Assembly (NCBI RefSeq): GCF_015679325.1 | Contig: NZ_JADPVI010000001.1 | Span: forward strand, 1,426,001-1,490,000 | DNA: 64,000 nt | Source: Kaistella gelatinilytica | GTDB taxonomy: Bacteria; Bacteroidota; Bacteroidia; Flavobacteriales; Weeksellaceae | Direction: 5' to 3' | Shown: positions 17,050 through 26,138 of the stretch, piece after piece | How the letters are laid out: each line of letters starts with the position of its first letter | How positions within the stretch are numbered: position 1 is the stretch's first letter | Notes under the pieces: generated by a model | What the model saw: the letters and a program-made list of their open reading frames with translations, nothing else | Databases searched by the model: none | What the model was told of the DNA's origin: nothing | Position numbers and translations under genes: made by a program

Positions 17050-19917
17050 TTACTGAACAATCATTTTTGTAACGGCAACGCCTTTTTCAGATTTCAACTG
17101 CATTAAATACATTCCGGTTTTTAAGCCATTAATCGAAATGTTTTCATCGCCATTATCGTTCGAAACCTGAACTGTTTTGATTAAAACTCCTGATAGATCG
17201 TAAATGGCAATCGACCCATTTTTCGCATTCGTATAACGAACAGAAGCTGTTCCGTTGCTTACAGGATTTTTGGTAAGCATTAATGAAACTGCATTTTTGT
17301 TTTGTCCTGTTTCATTCGTTGCCAATGCAGATGCATTTCCGAAGATTCTGAATCCGCCCGGTTCAATGGTGATCGGAGTAGTTGTGCTGGAAACAGTGAA
17401 TGATGAATTATCCATCAAATTATACCAACTTCCCACATAAGGAAAATCTGGGACGATATTTTGAGTCGTTAAAGTAAAGTTCGCTAATACAACAACATTT
17501 TTCAAAGCACTTGCAGTAGTTGCATTGCTGATGTAAATTCTCGGCATTAAATTTCCTGATTCTACTGTAAATGTTTTTGTATTGAAAACTTCGCTGGATA
17601 ATCTCAATTCTAAAATTTTTGCCCAAGTATCTTTAACCGATTTTCTGGCAGCATTCGTGTCATAATTAAGTCCAAAAGCTGATGGTTTAGGATCTAATTT
17701 ACAATCTCCCGGTATTGAATCTACATCTGTATTTACGGTTCCGTTTTCACAGGTAAAAATACTTTTATCGAAACCTAATTCTGCAAATTGCCAGATCATT
17801 TTTGGTCCTGGCACAGTTAAGAAAACCGCTGCATAAGCTTTTTGTCTTTCGAGCGAAGTCGCTAGGTCTTTCACATTATAACCTGTTGTTGAAGCACCAA
17901 AATTCAGATTTTTGTACATCAGTCTTTCCTCATCATGACTTTCCCCGTAACTGATCGCCCGTCGGTCTGAAAAACCGTGTGCGGTATATTTTACCCTGTT
18001 GAAATTGCTGTTTGGAGCAAATCCCATTGTATTCTGGTTATAAGGACTTGTTTCTTTATCCCACATCATTACTCCTTTTCCTTCACTAATTCTATAATTT
18101 GCCCACTGCGCTTCTTCAGAATCAGTTCCTAAATGCTCGAAAATAATATAAGATGACGCATCATAACTCCACTGGTAATCAGCATATCCTTTCAAAATGT
18201 TTACACGATCCTGTTGATAGGCATTTGTACAGGCATCATCACCCGCAGAACAAGCTTGTGTAAATCCTTTGGTAAGGTCCCAACGGAAACCGTCTACTTT
18301 ATATTCTTTGATCCACTGTTCCAAAACGCGGTTCACGTAATATTTGGTCTCCGGTTTTGAGTGGTTGAAATCATTAAACACACTGTAAGAATGTTTAGCA
18401 ACCTGATTAAAATAAGGATTATCTGGAGCCGGATCACCGAAACCATCACCATCCGGATCGATCATCCACATTCTTTCGATCGGGCTTCTCCCTGTTGCGT
18501 GATTAAGGGCAATATCTAAAATGATCGCGATTCCGTTCTGGTGACACAGGTCAATAAATTCTTTAAATTTTTCCGGCGTTCCATACGCTTTATCTAAAGC
18601 ATAATGAAAAGCGGTATTGTAACCCCACGAACTGTTTCCATCAAATTCCATTACGGGCATCAATTCGATAGCGTTGATCTTTAAAGATTTTAAATAAGTG
18701 ATCTTATCGATCAATGATTGCCAGGTTTTTTCAGTCGTAAAATCTCTTACCAGTAATTCATAAACGATCAGATTTTCTTTCGCAGGTTTTGCAAAATTCG
18801 TGATGGTCCAGTTATAAGCAGGTTTTGCAGTTTGAACCACGGAAACTTCGAAGTTCTGACCCGCCGGATAAACAGGTAGATTTGGATAAACTACTCCATT
18901 TTGATTGATGTATTGATCATCATAAGGTGAAAGCACCAAACTCGAATAAGGATCTGCTACTTTAATCCCGTCTGCAGTTCTGTATTGGAAAGTATAAACC
19001 TGCTGTGGCGTTAATCCTGTGATTTCAGTCCAGTACAAATTAGGATTTGTCGTATCTCTTTTCATCAGATAAGGCGCACTTACCGTCCAGTTATTGAAAC
19101 TTCCAATAACGTGTACATAAGCTTTTCCCGGCGCATATAAAGCCAAACCTACTTTCGTAGGATCTGCAGGATCATAAGTAATTCCTTGTCTCATATAAGC
19201 TGGGATCGCCGCAGTTTGAACAGGAATTGCAAGCGAAACCGTAAATGATTTCGTCACAGAAGACGCATCTCCCGGATTCGTTGCTACAACATCGATGGCT
19301 GCATCCTGTATTACGGTGTAAGGAAAATTTAAAGTTGTAGAAGAACTTGTACTTGTATAAACCGGAGTTCCATTGGCTTTAACGACATAATCTGCTACCA
19401 GGGAAGAAGTTCCTGTAATATTAATGACCGTTCCTGCAGTAACAACATTAGTGCTTCCGGGAACTGGATTGGTTAAATTAAACTGAAATTTTCCAACATT
19501 TACTAAGATATCCTGAGACTGAACATTGCCACTGACTGTTTTTACCAAAAAACCAATTTTCGCTAGTGGATTCGCTCGGTTTCCAAAAAAAGATTTTACC
19601 GTATTGATGTTGTAAGTATAAGTTCCTGTAGAACCTGCACTCGAAACGTACGTTAATTTGTTGACAGGATTTGAGGCAGTCCAAGCTCCGTTCGTTGGAC
19701 AATCTACCTGAACATTATTCGAATCAATGGACCAAGCCCACAGATAAAGATCATGTGAGGAAGCAACACCGAAAGCAGTTTCATTTACTGTAAAAGTGGT
19801 GGTGATCGCTTCAGTTTCGTTAAAAGTTGCAGGATTGACCGAGTATGTAATATTCTGCTGTGACAAAGCAAGAAATGGCAGGAATACTGCCAGAAAAAAC
19901 GTGTAAAAATATTTCAT
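17050..19917 (-). CDS. Secreted alpha-amylase family (GH13) glycosidase with T9SS sorting domain
   Basis: 955 aa. A signal peptide (to about residue 19) is followed by about 200 residues of beta-sandwich repeats, a CBM48/early-set-like region (about 235-350) and a GH13 catalytic barrel (about 370-790). The triad is visible: nucleophile D547 in VDGFRWDLTK, acid/base E594 in IIFEHLG, and D662 in GESHDEER. The last 75 residues are a T9SS type A sorting domain (NPVSNGTASVRY ... IYDLSGVLIKT ... GMYLMQL ... KMIVQ), so the protein crosses the outer membrane and is released or attached to the surface. It probably degrades starch, glycogen or pullulan outside the cell. It has no sus neighbours. Confidence 0.9.
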   Translation of the reverse strand: MKYFYTFFLAVFLPFLALSQQNITYSVNPATFNETEAITTTFTVNETAFGVASSHDLYLWAWSIDSNNVQVDCPTNGAWTASNPVNKLTYVSSAGSTGTYTYNINTVKSFFGNRANPLAKIGFLVKTVSGNVQSQDILVNVGKFQFNLTNPVPGSTNVVTAGTVINITGTSSLVADYVVKANGTPVYTSTSSSTTLNFPYTVIQDAAIDVVATNPGDASSVTKSFTVSLAIPVQTAAIPAYMRQGITYDPADPTKVGLALYAPGKAYVHVIGSFNNWTVSAPYLMKRDTTNPNLYWTEITGLTPQQVYTFQYRTADGIKVADPYSSLVLSPYDDQYINQNGVVYPNLPVYPAGQNFEVSVVQTAKPAYNWTITNFAKPAKENLIVYELLVRDFTTEKTWQSLIDKITYLKSLKINAIELMPVMEFDGNSSWGYNTAFHYALDKAYGTPEKFKEFIDLCHQNGIAIILDIALNHATGRSPIERMWMIDPDGDGFGDPAPDNPYFNQVAKHSYSVFNDFNHSKPETKYYVNRVLEQWIKEYKVDGFRWDLTKGFTQACSAGDDACTNAYQQDRVNILKGYADYQWSYDASSYIIFEHLGTDSEEAQWANYRISEGKGVMMWDKETSPYNQNTMGFAPNSNFNRVKYTAHGFSDRRAISYGESHDEERLMYKNLNFGASTTGYNVKDLATSLERQKAYAAVFLTVPGPKMIWQFAELGFDKSIFTCENGTVNTDVDSIPGDCKLDPKPSAFGLNYDTNAARKSVKDTWAKILELRLSSEVFNTKTFTVESGNLMPRIYISNATTASALKNVVVLANFTLTTQNIVPDFPYVGSWYNLMDNSSFTVSSTTTPITIEPGGFRIFGNASALATNETGQNKNAVSLMLTKNPVSNGTASVRYTNAKNGSIAIYDLSGVLIKTVQVSNDNGDENISINGLKTGMYLMQLKSEKGVAVTKMIVQ

Positions 19918-20037
19918 TTTGCGTAAAATTTAAGATGGTAAAAATAACAAATGTTATCTAAGAACCAACGAATTACTACAAAACTTTACAATAAAATTAC
20001 AATTTAATTTCCCCCTCTTATCGTCTCAAAATGATAT

Positions 20038-20781
20038 TTAGCGGGTACCATTTCGCTCATCCGAATTTAGGGGATGATAACTGATTTGGTTTTTGCTTTC
20101 CATTATTTTAGAAGAATTTTCAAGCATGAAATTTTTACCGCTTAAAAGTTCGGTTAAGAGCATTTGCATTTGTTCTGCAGCAACTTCCGGAAGGTGTGAT
20201 TTTTTTGCGGCTTCAATCACTTGCTGTTTCCCGTTTTGCTGAATTTTTGCCAGATCATCTTTGCTGAAAAGATTGAAAAACTGCTCCTCAATATTATAAT
20301 ATTTATAATCGGTTTCGGTGGAAAGGATTTCTGGGGCGGGGAAATTAAGCAATTTCACCTTTCTGTTCTGCTCATCAACTTCCCATTGAAATTTTTCGAA
20401 ATCATAACCAATTAAAACTTTTGCCTGAATAATGACCAAAGCTTTTTTTGTGGAAGGGATAAATTTTAAAAGTTTCGTGGTTTCTTCGTAATTATAGATC
20501 TCGTTGAAATGACCTTCAGCAGCTACAACTTTAAAAACTTTTCGCATGCTTTCTGCGATCGTGTGAGAACTTTCAGTAATAACATTCGGTTCGGAAGTCA
20601 TTTTTTTTGAAGCTAAGAACGCGATCACGCCGCCAAGAATAAGTCCTAAAATTAACATTAAGATCGTCATCATCGAATTAATGTTCTGACTTTGCGTCAT
20701 CTGATAAAAGAAAAATCCCAAGAAAATGATCATTAAAATCCCAAATGACCAAAGAACTATTTTGATTTTATTCATTTTCAT
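20038..20781 (-). CDS. DUF4230 domain protein, membrane anchored
   Basis: 247 aa from the ATG at 20781 (an ATG two codons later is equally possible). The open frame extends upstream into the preceding gene, but a Lys-rich start followed by two hydrophobic helices (IVLWSFGILMIIFLGFFFYQ and an ILMLILGLILGGVIAFLA segment) makes this start natural. The soluble part (about 75-247) matches DUF4230: KVFKVVAAEGHFNEIYNYE, ALVIIQAKVLIGYDFEKFQWEVDEQNRKVKLLNFPAPEI. The function is unknown. It is the last gene of a four-gene minus-strand group with the PD-(D/E)XK-like and LuxE-like genes. Confidence 0.75.
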   Translation of the reverse strand: MKMNKIKIVLWSFGILMIIFLGFFFYQMTQSQNINSMMTILMLILGLILGGVIAFLASKKMTSEPNVITESSHTIAESMRKVFKVVAAEGHFNEIYNYEETTKLLKFIPSTKKALVIIQAKVLIGYDFEKFQWEVDEQNRKVKLLNFPAPEILSTETDYKYYNIEEQFFNLFSKDDLAKIQQNGKQQVIEAAKKSHLPEVAAEQMQMLLTELLSGKNFMLENSSKIMESKNQISYHPLNSDERNGTR

Positions 20782-20827
20782 TTTTTTAAATTTAAGTAAA
20801 GGTAAGGATTTTGAAAAAGCGATTTTA

Positions 20828-21367
20828 TTACTTTTTGGCCACAAACATGGGTGGCAAAATCAGCTCTTCAAATTTCCCTTTTGCTTCTAATTTCTTGTAA
20901 TAGAGATTTCGTGCCATAATCTTTAAAAGCAGATCTTTATCGAAAAATTTCCAGAAAGGATCGCTGTGAACTTTTGATGGTTTTCGAATTTCATAGAAAG
21001 TCGTTTCCCAGGAATCAGGATTGTGATCAAACTCGATGATTCCACAGTTTTCCGGGATTTTTTTTGGATCCAGCATTCCTTGCGGCACCAAAAAACTAAA
21101 ATAATTGCAGGGATAATCGCCACACGAAATTTTATCGTGTTTTAAAAACTTTTCTTTGGTTTGTTGATTTTGATACTGCTTTTTGAAATCATTTTTGAAG
21201 TCGGCTTTTGAAAATTTAATTTCAATTTCGTGACTCATTCCATCTTCATTAATTATCAAAATATCAGCTTCCCAATCAGAATGAAAATGATTTGTCAATA
21301 CGAGATCTTTCTCAAAATCACAGAATTGAGCAATATAATTATAGGTAAGTTCTTCTACTTTAAGCAT
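20828..21367 (-). CDS. Hypothetical protein resembling a PD-(D/E)XK nuclease fold
   Basis: 179 aa, cytoplasmic. The segment WEADILIINEDGMSHEIEIKFSKADF has the D-x(n)-E-x-K order of PD-(D/E)XK nucleases and of MmcB-like repair proteins. A CGDYPC pair follows, then FSFLVPQGML and an aromatic C-terminal region. I do not recognise a named family. It lies 12 bases downstream of the LuxE-like gene and 46 upstream of the DUF4230 start, so it probably sits in one transcript. Nuclease activity is inference from the motif spacing. Confidence 0.55.
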   Translation of the reverse strand: MLKVEELTYNYIAQFCDFEKDLVLTNHFHSDWEADILIINEDGMSHEIEIKFSKADFKNDFKKQYQNQQTKEKFLKHDKISCGDYPCNYFSFLVPQGMLDPKKIPENCGIIEFDHNPDSWETTFYEIRKPSKVHSDPFWKFFDKDLLLKIMARNLYYKKLEAKGKFEELILPPMFVAKK

Positions 21368-21379
21368 GAAATTATAAAA

Positions 21380-22414
21380 TTATGAAACGAGCAGACTGCA
21401 ACCCCGAATATCGGAATGGTCGATTCTTCCCAAAACCTGAAATGGTTTCGTAAAAATTTCGTTGTCATTCTGAGCACCACGAAAAATCTCAGATTCTGTT
21501 TGGATTCTGCCCAAATCCTGCGTCGCAATAAAACTGCAGGAATGCCGGTTTGCCAAGTCTATAATATTGATAGCGCCGTTTCGTCCATCTTCAACGTAAG
21601 AAAAAGGATCTTCGGTATTTCTAATGAGAATCCGCATCCAGTTTGGACAATCATAAATATTTTGACCTAAAGAATAGGCTTGAGAAAGTAATTCGGTCAT
21701 CGAATATTCGGAATAAATTTTATCCGTTCCGAAACCTTTATGGAAAATATTTAGGAGTTCATCTTTCGTCATTTCCTGTTTGCGTCCTTTCATTCCACCG
21801 GTTTCGATGATGACGAGTTGATCTGATGATTCGATAATGTGATGATTATTTTCAGCAAAATCTAAAAAATCCAAAAGGGCAAAAGCAACACCGAACAAAA
21901 TGACTTTCTTATTTTGCTTTGAAAGTTCCTTTAAAATTTCAAAAAGTTCCGCATGATTGTAGAGAAAATATCCGTTTTCTGCTTTCCCAGATTTTTTCAT
22001 CAGAAAATCAACCATATAAATTAAAGAGGAATTCTGCTTTTCCAGATAACTTGGCAACAAGCCTAAAAAAATATAATCTTCCGCTTTTCCAATGAACTGT
22101 TCGAAACTTTCCTGAATACTTTCCTGATACAATTTTTCATCAGAAATCCAGTGTTTCGATAGATTCATCTGCGTCGTTCCTGAACTTTGAAAATACAAAT
22201 CGGTCTTTCTATTTTGGTCTAAAATCGTATGATTTTTAAACATCTCGATTGGCAGAAAAGGAATTTTTTCTACTTCCTGAATGTCATTATGATTGATATT
22301 TAAATAGTCTACAAACTTTCGGTAAACCTCGATATTATTGTACTGATATTGAAAAGTTTCCAAACATTTCTGCTGGAAATCGGCTTCGGTTTGTATGTTG
22401 AAGATCTCGTTCAT
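21380..22414 (-). CDS. LuxE/PaaK-like acyl-protein synthetase family
   Basis: 344 aa from MNEIFNIQTEADF (22414). The frame runs 14 codons further up, but those lie within a terminator hairpin of the gene upstream. Motifs: FQSSGTTQMNLSKHW (nucleotide-binding loop of the adenylate-forming superfamily), VIIETGGMKGR, YSEYSMTELLSQAY (the (S/T)EY-x-M-TE core) and a C-terminal LGRIDHSDIRGCSLLV. LuxE-type enzymes activate fatty acids as acyl-adenylates and move them to a protein cysteine. The substrate here is unknown. In Bacteroidota such genes often sit near surface polysaccharide or lipid genes, but none is adjacent. Confidence 0.8.
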   Translation of the reverse strand: MNEIFNIQTEADFQQKCLETFQYQYNNIEVYRKFVDYLNINHNDIQEVEKIPFLPIEMFKNHTILDQNRKTDLYFQSSGTTQMNLSKHWISDEKLYQESIQESFEQFIGKAEDYIFLGLLPSYLEKQNSSLIYMVDFLMKKSGKAENGYFLYNHAELFEILKELSKQNKKVILFGVAFALLDFLDFAENNHHIIESSDQLVIIETGGMKGRKQEMTKDELLNIFHKGFGTDKIYSEYSMTELLSQAYSLGQNIYDCPNWMRILIRNTEDPFSYVEDGRNGAINIIDLANRHSCSFIATQDLGRIQTESEIFRGAQNDNEIFTKPFQVLGRIDHSDIRGCSLLVS

Positions 22415-22445
22415 ATTTTGATGGGGCAAAAGTCCCAAAAGAAAA

Positions 22446-22476
22446 GCGGAATTCAAAATTTATTATTGAATTCCGC
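22446..22476 (-). terminator. Terminator of the HIUase-like gene
   Basis: A perfect 11-bp stem GCGGAATTCAA / TTGAATTCCGC with a 9-base loop, 32 bases after the stop. On the minus strand the T-rich tail TTTTCTTTT follows. Its position supports the later start (22414) of the next gene. Confidence 0.85.
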
Positions 22477-22508
22477 TGAAAAAATTTTATTTGAAGAAAA
22501 AACTGTTC

Positions 22509-22922
22509 TTAGTTTCCTCTGTAAGTCGAATATCCGTATGCTGAAAGCGTGATCGGAACGTGATAATGTTCACCATCTTTTAGTTCAAAAACAACTTCAA
22601 CCCAAGGATAAAAACTTTCCTCTTTCATTTTTTTGAAATAATCGCTTGTTAAATATGTCAATTTGTAAATCCCTAAGTTCGATTTATCATTCGGCAAAAA
22701 ATTGGGAACACGACCGCTTTTGTCGGTTACTTTTTCGTCAACATAAGACCAAACTTTAGTTTTTTCATTGTATTTTTCCAGTTTAATGGTTACACCCGGA
22801 GCAGGCATTCCTTTCGACACATCTAAAATGTGACTGGAAAGTTGGTAAGTCATTTCTTTTTTCTGTCCGAAAGCTACGGTTGAGATCATTGCAAAAAAGA
22901 ATGCAAAAATTAAATTTTTCAT
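22509..22922 (-). CDS. Exported transthyretin-like / hydroxyisourate hydrolase family protein
   Basis: 137 aa. A signal peptide (about residues 1-19) precedes a complete HIUase/transthyretin-like fold. The catalytic positions known from HIUase are present: H31 in SSHILD, R71 in SGRVPN, H121 in HYHVPITLS and the C-terminal tetrapeptide, here YRGN instead of the usual YRGS. HIUase converts 5-hydroxyisourate to OHCU in urate breakdown. No uricase or OHCU decarboxylase is nearby, and the export signal places it in the periplasm, so the substrate may differ. Between the LuxE-like and lpxH genes; it has its own promoter and terminator. Confidence 0.83.
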   Translation of the reverse strand: MKNLIFAFFFAMISTVAFGQKKEMTYQLSSHILDVSKGMPAPGVTIKLEKYNEKTKVWSYVDEKVTDKSGRVPNFLPNDKSNLGIYKLTYLTSDYFKKMKEESFYPWVEVVFELKDGEHYHVPITLSAYGYSTYRGN

Positions 22923-22986
22923 AAAATAAATTAAGATGTTATAAGTGGTAACTTTTTTACCACAGATTGAATTCGAATCACATTGG

Positions 22987-22994
22987 CAAAGATA
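22987..22994 (-). promoter_or_regulatory. Putative -7 box of the HIUase-like gene (TATCTTTG)
   Basis: The minus strand reads TATCTTTG followed by C, fitting TANNTTTGC, 64 nt before the start codon, between it and the lpxH stop. Confidence 0.45.
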
Positions 22995-23007
22995 ATGCCT
23001 TGAATTT

Positions 23008-23772
23008 TTAGTTTTCGAAAGTCTTCAACTCAAAATCAGTGGAAAATTCCCCGTACGTGAAGTAAGAAATCCAGTCACCAAGGTTGATGTAGGAAGCTTT
23101 ACCATTTTCTAATGGCAAGACCATTGGTAAATGTCTATGACCGTATATGAAATAATCTATCTTTTCAGTCTTCAGTTTTTCTTTGGAATAAATGATTAGA
23201 AATTCTTTGTCTTCGCCCAGAAATGCTTTGTCCTCTTCACCGGAGATCATCTTGTTTTTCGTGGATGCGTAAATGGCAATTTTCATCGCAATATCGGGAT
23301 GCAACCATTTGAAAGCCCATTGTGCAAAAGGATTGGTGAAGAGTTTTTTCATTCTTTTATATCCTTTATCTCCGGGACCTAAACCGTCGCCGTGCGCAAG
23401 TAGGAAGTTTTTTCCGTTGATCTCGAAATATTGTTTGTCGAAAAAAACCTTGCAACCGATTTCTTCTTCGAAATAAGATTTCATCCATAAGTCGTGATTG
23501 CCCACGAACATGTATAATTCTACTCCTGAATCTTTCAATTCTGCCAGTTTGCCTAAAACTCGAATATAACCTTTCGGAACGACGTGTTTCCATTCGTGCC
23601 AGAAATCAAACAGATCGCCCATCAAAAACAAAACCTGCGCATCGTTTTTTATCTCATCTAACCAACGGATAAATTTCTCTTCCCGCACCTTGCTTTCTTT
23701 CGGCGTCGGTGCACCAAAATGCTGATCGGAAGCGAAATATATTTTTTTATTGGATTGAAGGTCGATTTTCAT
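23008..23772 (-). CDS. lpxH: UDP-2,3-diacylglucosamine diphosphatase
   Basis: 254 aa calcineurin-like phosphoesterase. Metal motifs: ASDQHFG (D16, H18), MGDLFDFWHEW (GDxxD), VGNHDLWM (GNHD), LAHGDGLGPGD and YGHRHLP. It removes UMP from UDP-2,3-diacylglucosamine to give lipid X in lipid A synthesis. The short lid helices after GDKGYKRMKKLFTNPFAQWAFKWLHP are the LpxH-type insertion that distinguishes it from other phosphoesterases. It lies 63 bases downstream of queD on the same strand. Confidence 0.9.
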   Translation of the reverse strand: MKIDLQSNKKIYFASDQHFGAPTPKESKVREEKFIRWLDEIKNDAQVLFLMGDLFDFWHEWKHVVPKGYIRVLGKLAELKDSGVELYMFVGNHDLWMKSYFEEEIGCKVFFDKQYFEINGKNFLLAHGDGLGPGDKGYKRMKKLFTNPFAQWAFKWLHPDIAMKIAIYASTKNKMISGEEDKAFLGEDKEFLIIYSKEKLKTEKIDYFIYGHRHLPMVLPLENGKASYINLGDWISYFTYGEFSTDFELKTFEN

Positions 23773-23835
23773 ATCGTTCTGCGATTTATTCTAATTTTAC
23801 AAATTAGCAAATTTTCAAATTATTGAATTTTCAAA

Positions 23836-24282
23836 TTAATCCTGATCTTCTGCAAACCACTCTCCATAGGAGTTTTCGGTTTCATGCAGTTTAAGATAAG
23901 CGAGAGAAACTGTGTCGGGAAGTTGCTTTTTTATTTTAGCGGCAATATCATACAACATATTTTCACACGTTGGCTGGTAATCGCAGTAAATTACTTTATG
24001 ACCTTGATTTTCCAGATCTTCACCCAATTGTTTGTGCGGAGAAGTTCCATTCAGCATTACGGCATGATCCCAGACATTGAGAATTTCTGATTTCACAATT
24101 TTTTTGATGTCACCAAAATCGACAACCATTCCATTTTTTGGATGGTCTAAGTCGTTGATCGGAGTTCCTTTTATGGTGACAAAAAGTTTATAGGAATGTC
24201 CGTGCATATTCTTGCATTTGCCGTCGTAATTGTAGAGAACGTGGGCTGTTTCGAAAGTAAAAATCTTGGTGATGCGTATCAT
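23836..24282 (-). CDS. queD: 6-carboxy-5,6,7,8-tetrahydropterin synthase
   Basis: 148 aa. It converts 7,8-dihydroneopterin triphosphate to 6-carboxytetrahydropterin in queuosine (7-deazaguanine) synthesis. The zinc histidines are H14 (FETAHVL), H27 and H29 (MHGHSY); C23 is the catalytic cysteine. QPTCENMLYDIA and the ETENSYGEW ending are typical of the QueD/PTPS family. Other queuosine genes are not in the window. The start codon lies four bases after a -7 box. Confidence 0.9.
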   Translation of the reverse strand: MIRITKIFTFETAHVLYNYDGKCKNMHGHSYKLFVTIKGTPINDLDHPKNGMVVDFGDIKKIVKSEILNVWDHAVMLNGTSPHKQLGEDLENQGHKVIYCDYQPTCENMLYDIAAKIKKQLPDTVSLAYLKLHETENSYGEWFAEDQD

Positions 24283-24286
24283 GCGG

Positions 24287-24294
24287 CAAAGATA
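24287..24294 (-). promoter_or_regulatory. -7 box abutting queD (possible leaderless promoter)
   Basis: The minus strand reads TATCTTTG, then GCCG-like four bases (CCGC), then ATG at 24282. This predicts an mRNA without a leader. Confidence 0.5.
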
Positions 24295-24360
24295 ATGAAA
24301 GTTTGAACTTTTTTAATGGATAAAATTTTTTCAATTATTCCTGAACTCAATTTTGAAATC

Positions 24361-24522
24361 CCATTTGCGTGAGCAATTGCAGTGGAAATCCTTTTTTGTC
24401 TCAAAAAAGATTGACTCCAACATTTATTTCTTTTATCTGAATCGCTGAAACTCGTTCCTCGTTTTGTAACGGAAAGCGCGGTCTTTTGCGTGGGAAATGC
24501 GGCTGCGAAAGACACGCCCAAA
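24361..24522 (-). repeat. Intergenic repeat element, copy 2
   Basis: Read on the minus strand it begins GGGCGTG, contains CGCTTTCCGTT and the core hairpin ATCTTTTTTG/CAAAAAAGGAT, followed by TTTCCACTGCAATTGC. It fills the gap between the queD promoter and the aceA terminator. An open frame across it (24279-24563) is not a gene. Confidence 0.7.
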
Positions 24523-24552
24523 AAAAAAAACCCTTCCCAAAAAGGAGAAGGA
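24521..24552 (-). terminator. Terminator of aceA
   Basis: On the minus strand CCTTC(T)CC-TTTTT-GGGAAGG, a 7-bp stem with one bulged T, is followed by a run of ten T residues. It lies 36 bases after the aceA stop. Confidence 0.85.
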
Positions 24553-24587
24553 TTTCGTAACAATTAAAAAAATATAAACTATGGTGA

Positions 24588-25874
24588 TCAATGGAACTGT
24601 TCTGCTTCAGTTGATCCAGCCAAAGCAGTTGTAGAAGACAATCCAGCGGTTACGACGGTTTGAACTTCATCAAAATAAGAAGTTCCGACAAAATTCTGAT
24701 GTTTCACCGCGCGGAAACCTTCTTTTTGTAAAGCAAATTCTCTTTCCTGAAGTTCGCTGTAACCTGCCATTCCGCGTTTTTTGTAGGCTAAAGCCAATTC
24801 GAACATTGAAGTATTTAAAGCGTGGAAGCCGGCCAAAGTGATGAATTGGAATTTGTAACCCATTGCGGCCAATTCTTCGCGGAATGTTTCCATTTCGGCA
24901 ACTGATAATTTCGCCGCCCAGTTGAAAGAAGGTGAACAATTGTAAGCTAGCATTTTTCCGGGGAATTTTGCGTGGATTCCTTCAGCGAATTTTCTCGCGT
25001 AATCTAAATCAGGATTTGAAGTTTCCATCCAGATTAAATCGGCGTAAGGTGCGTAAGCTAAACCTCTGTCGATGCCCTGTTCTACTCCATTTTTCACCTG
25101 ATAAAATCCTTCTGAGGTTCTTTTGCCAGTTACAAATTTATGATCTCTCTCGTCAATATCTGAGGTTAAAAGATCTGCTGCATCAGCATCGGTTCTGGCG
25201 ACTAAAAGAGTGGGAACGCCGCAAACATCGGCGGCCAAACGAGCGGCAACTAATTTATTGATAGCTTCCTGAGTTGGAACCAAAACCTTTCCCCCTAAAT
25301 GTCCACATTTTTTTGCGGAAGACAATTGATCTTCGAAGTGAACTCCGGCCGCACCTGCTTCTATCATTTGCTTCATCAATTCAAAAGCATTTAAGTTTCC
25401 ACCAAAACCTGCTTCTGCATCTGCTACGATAGGAACTAGATAATCTTTGCAATTCGCTTCATTAATATTATTAACGGTCTGAATTTGATCTGCTCTCAAT
25501 AAAGCATTATTGATTCTTTTCACGACCGACGGTACTGAATTCGCAGGATACAAACTTTGGTCGGGATACATTTCGCCACTCAAATTTGCATCTGCCGCAA
25601 CTTGCCATCCTGAAAGATAAATCGCCTCTAAACCGGCGTCAACTTCCTGTACGGCTTGGTTTCCTGTGAGCGCGCCTAAACCTGCCACGAAATCCTGGGT
25701 GTTCAATTGATCCCATAATTTCTCCGACATTAATTTGGCGATCGTGTACTCGAGCTTATAAGATCCCCGAAGTTTCAATACTTTTTCTGCGGAATACGGT
25801 CTTTTGATACCATTCCATCTTGGGCTTTCTAACCATTCTTTTTCCAGTTGCTGGATCTGTTCTTGCTTTTTCAT
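24588..25874 (-). CDS. aceA: Isocitrate lyase
   Basis: 428 aa. It splits isocitrate to succinate and glyoxylate, first step of the glyoxylate shunt, allowing growth on acetate or fatty acids. The catalytic signature [19 protein letters not shown] contains the active-site Cys. [39 protein letters not shown] and the NCSPSFNW motif bind Mg2+ and substrate. Length fits the short bacterial class. It follows aceB on the same strand with a 264-base gap holding a small inverted repeat CTCGTC/GACGAG (25921-25937), so it may have its own promoter as well as readthrough. Confidence 0.96.
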   Translation of the reverse strand: MKKQEQIQQLEKEWLESPRWNGIKRPYSAEKVLKLRGSYKLEYTIAKLMSEKLWDQLNTQDFVAGLGALTGNQAVQEVDAGLEAIYLSGWQVAADANLSGEMYPDQSLYPANSVPSVVKRINNALLRADQIQTVNNINEANCKDYLVPIVADAEAGFGGNLNAFELMKQMIEAGAAGVHFEDQLSSAKKCGHLGGKVLVPTQEAINKLVAARLAADVCGVPTLLVARTDADAADLLTSDIDERDHKFVTGKRTSEGFYQVKNGVEQGIDRGLAYAPYADLIWMETSNPDLDYARKFAEGIHAKFPGKMLAYNCSPSFNWAAKLSVAEMETFREELAAMGYKFQFITLAGFHALNTSMFELALAYKKRGMAGYSELQEREFALQKEGFRAVKHQNFVGTSYFDEVQTVVTAGLSSTTALAGSTEAEQFH

Positions 25875-26138
25875 ATCGCTTTGTTTTTGTTTTGTTTTTT
25901 CTGTGGGCTATTATTTTAATCTCGTCTTAAGGACGAGACAAAGATTTTTTTACTTTGTACTCTTAAAAATTACGATCGCAAAGGCGTTTCACTCAGAAAA
26001 GGCTACTTAACTACTTCCTACTTTTGGTTTAATTCTCAGTATGCACATTTGCAACTTTTGCTGTTGTATATTTTTTATTCGTTAATAGACAAGTCACGCC
26101 ATGTCCCTACATGGCTCTTTTTACTTTTTCCTTGTATC

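Noticed and set aside
24279-24563. Open frame of 94 codons on the minus strand between queD and aceA
   Set aside because: It covers repeat copy 2, the queD promoter and the aceA terminator; the protein has no recognisable domain and codon use unlike genes.
26098-26115. Hairpin GCCATGT-CCCT-ACATGGC between aceA and aceB as an aceB terminator
   Set aside because: On the minus strand no T-run follows (GTGACTTG); the T-run is on the plus strand where no gene ends. It is a hairpin of unknown role only.
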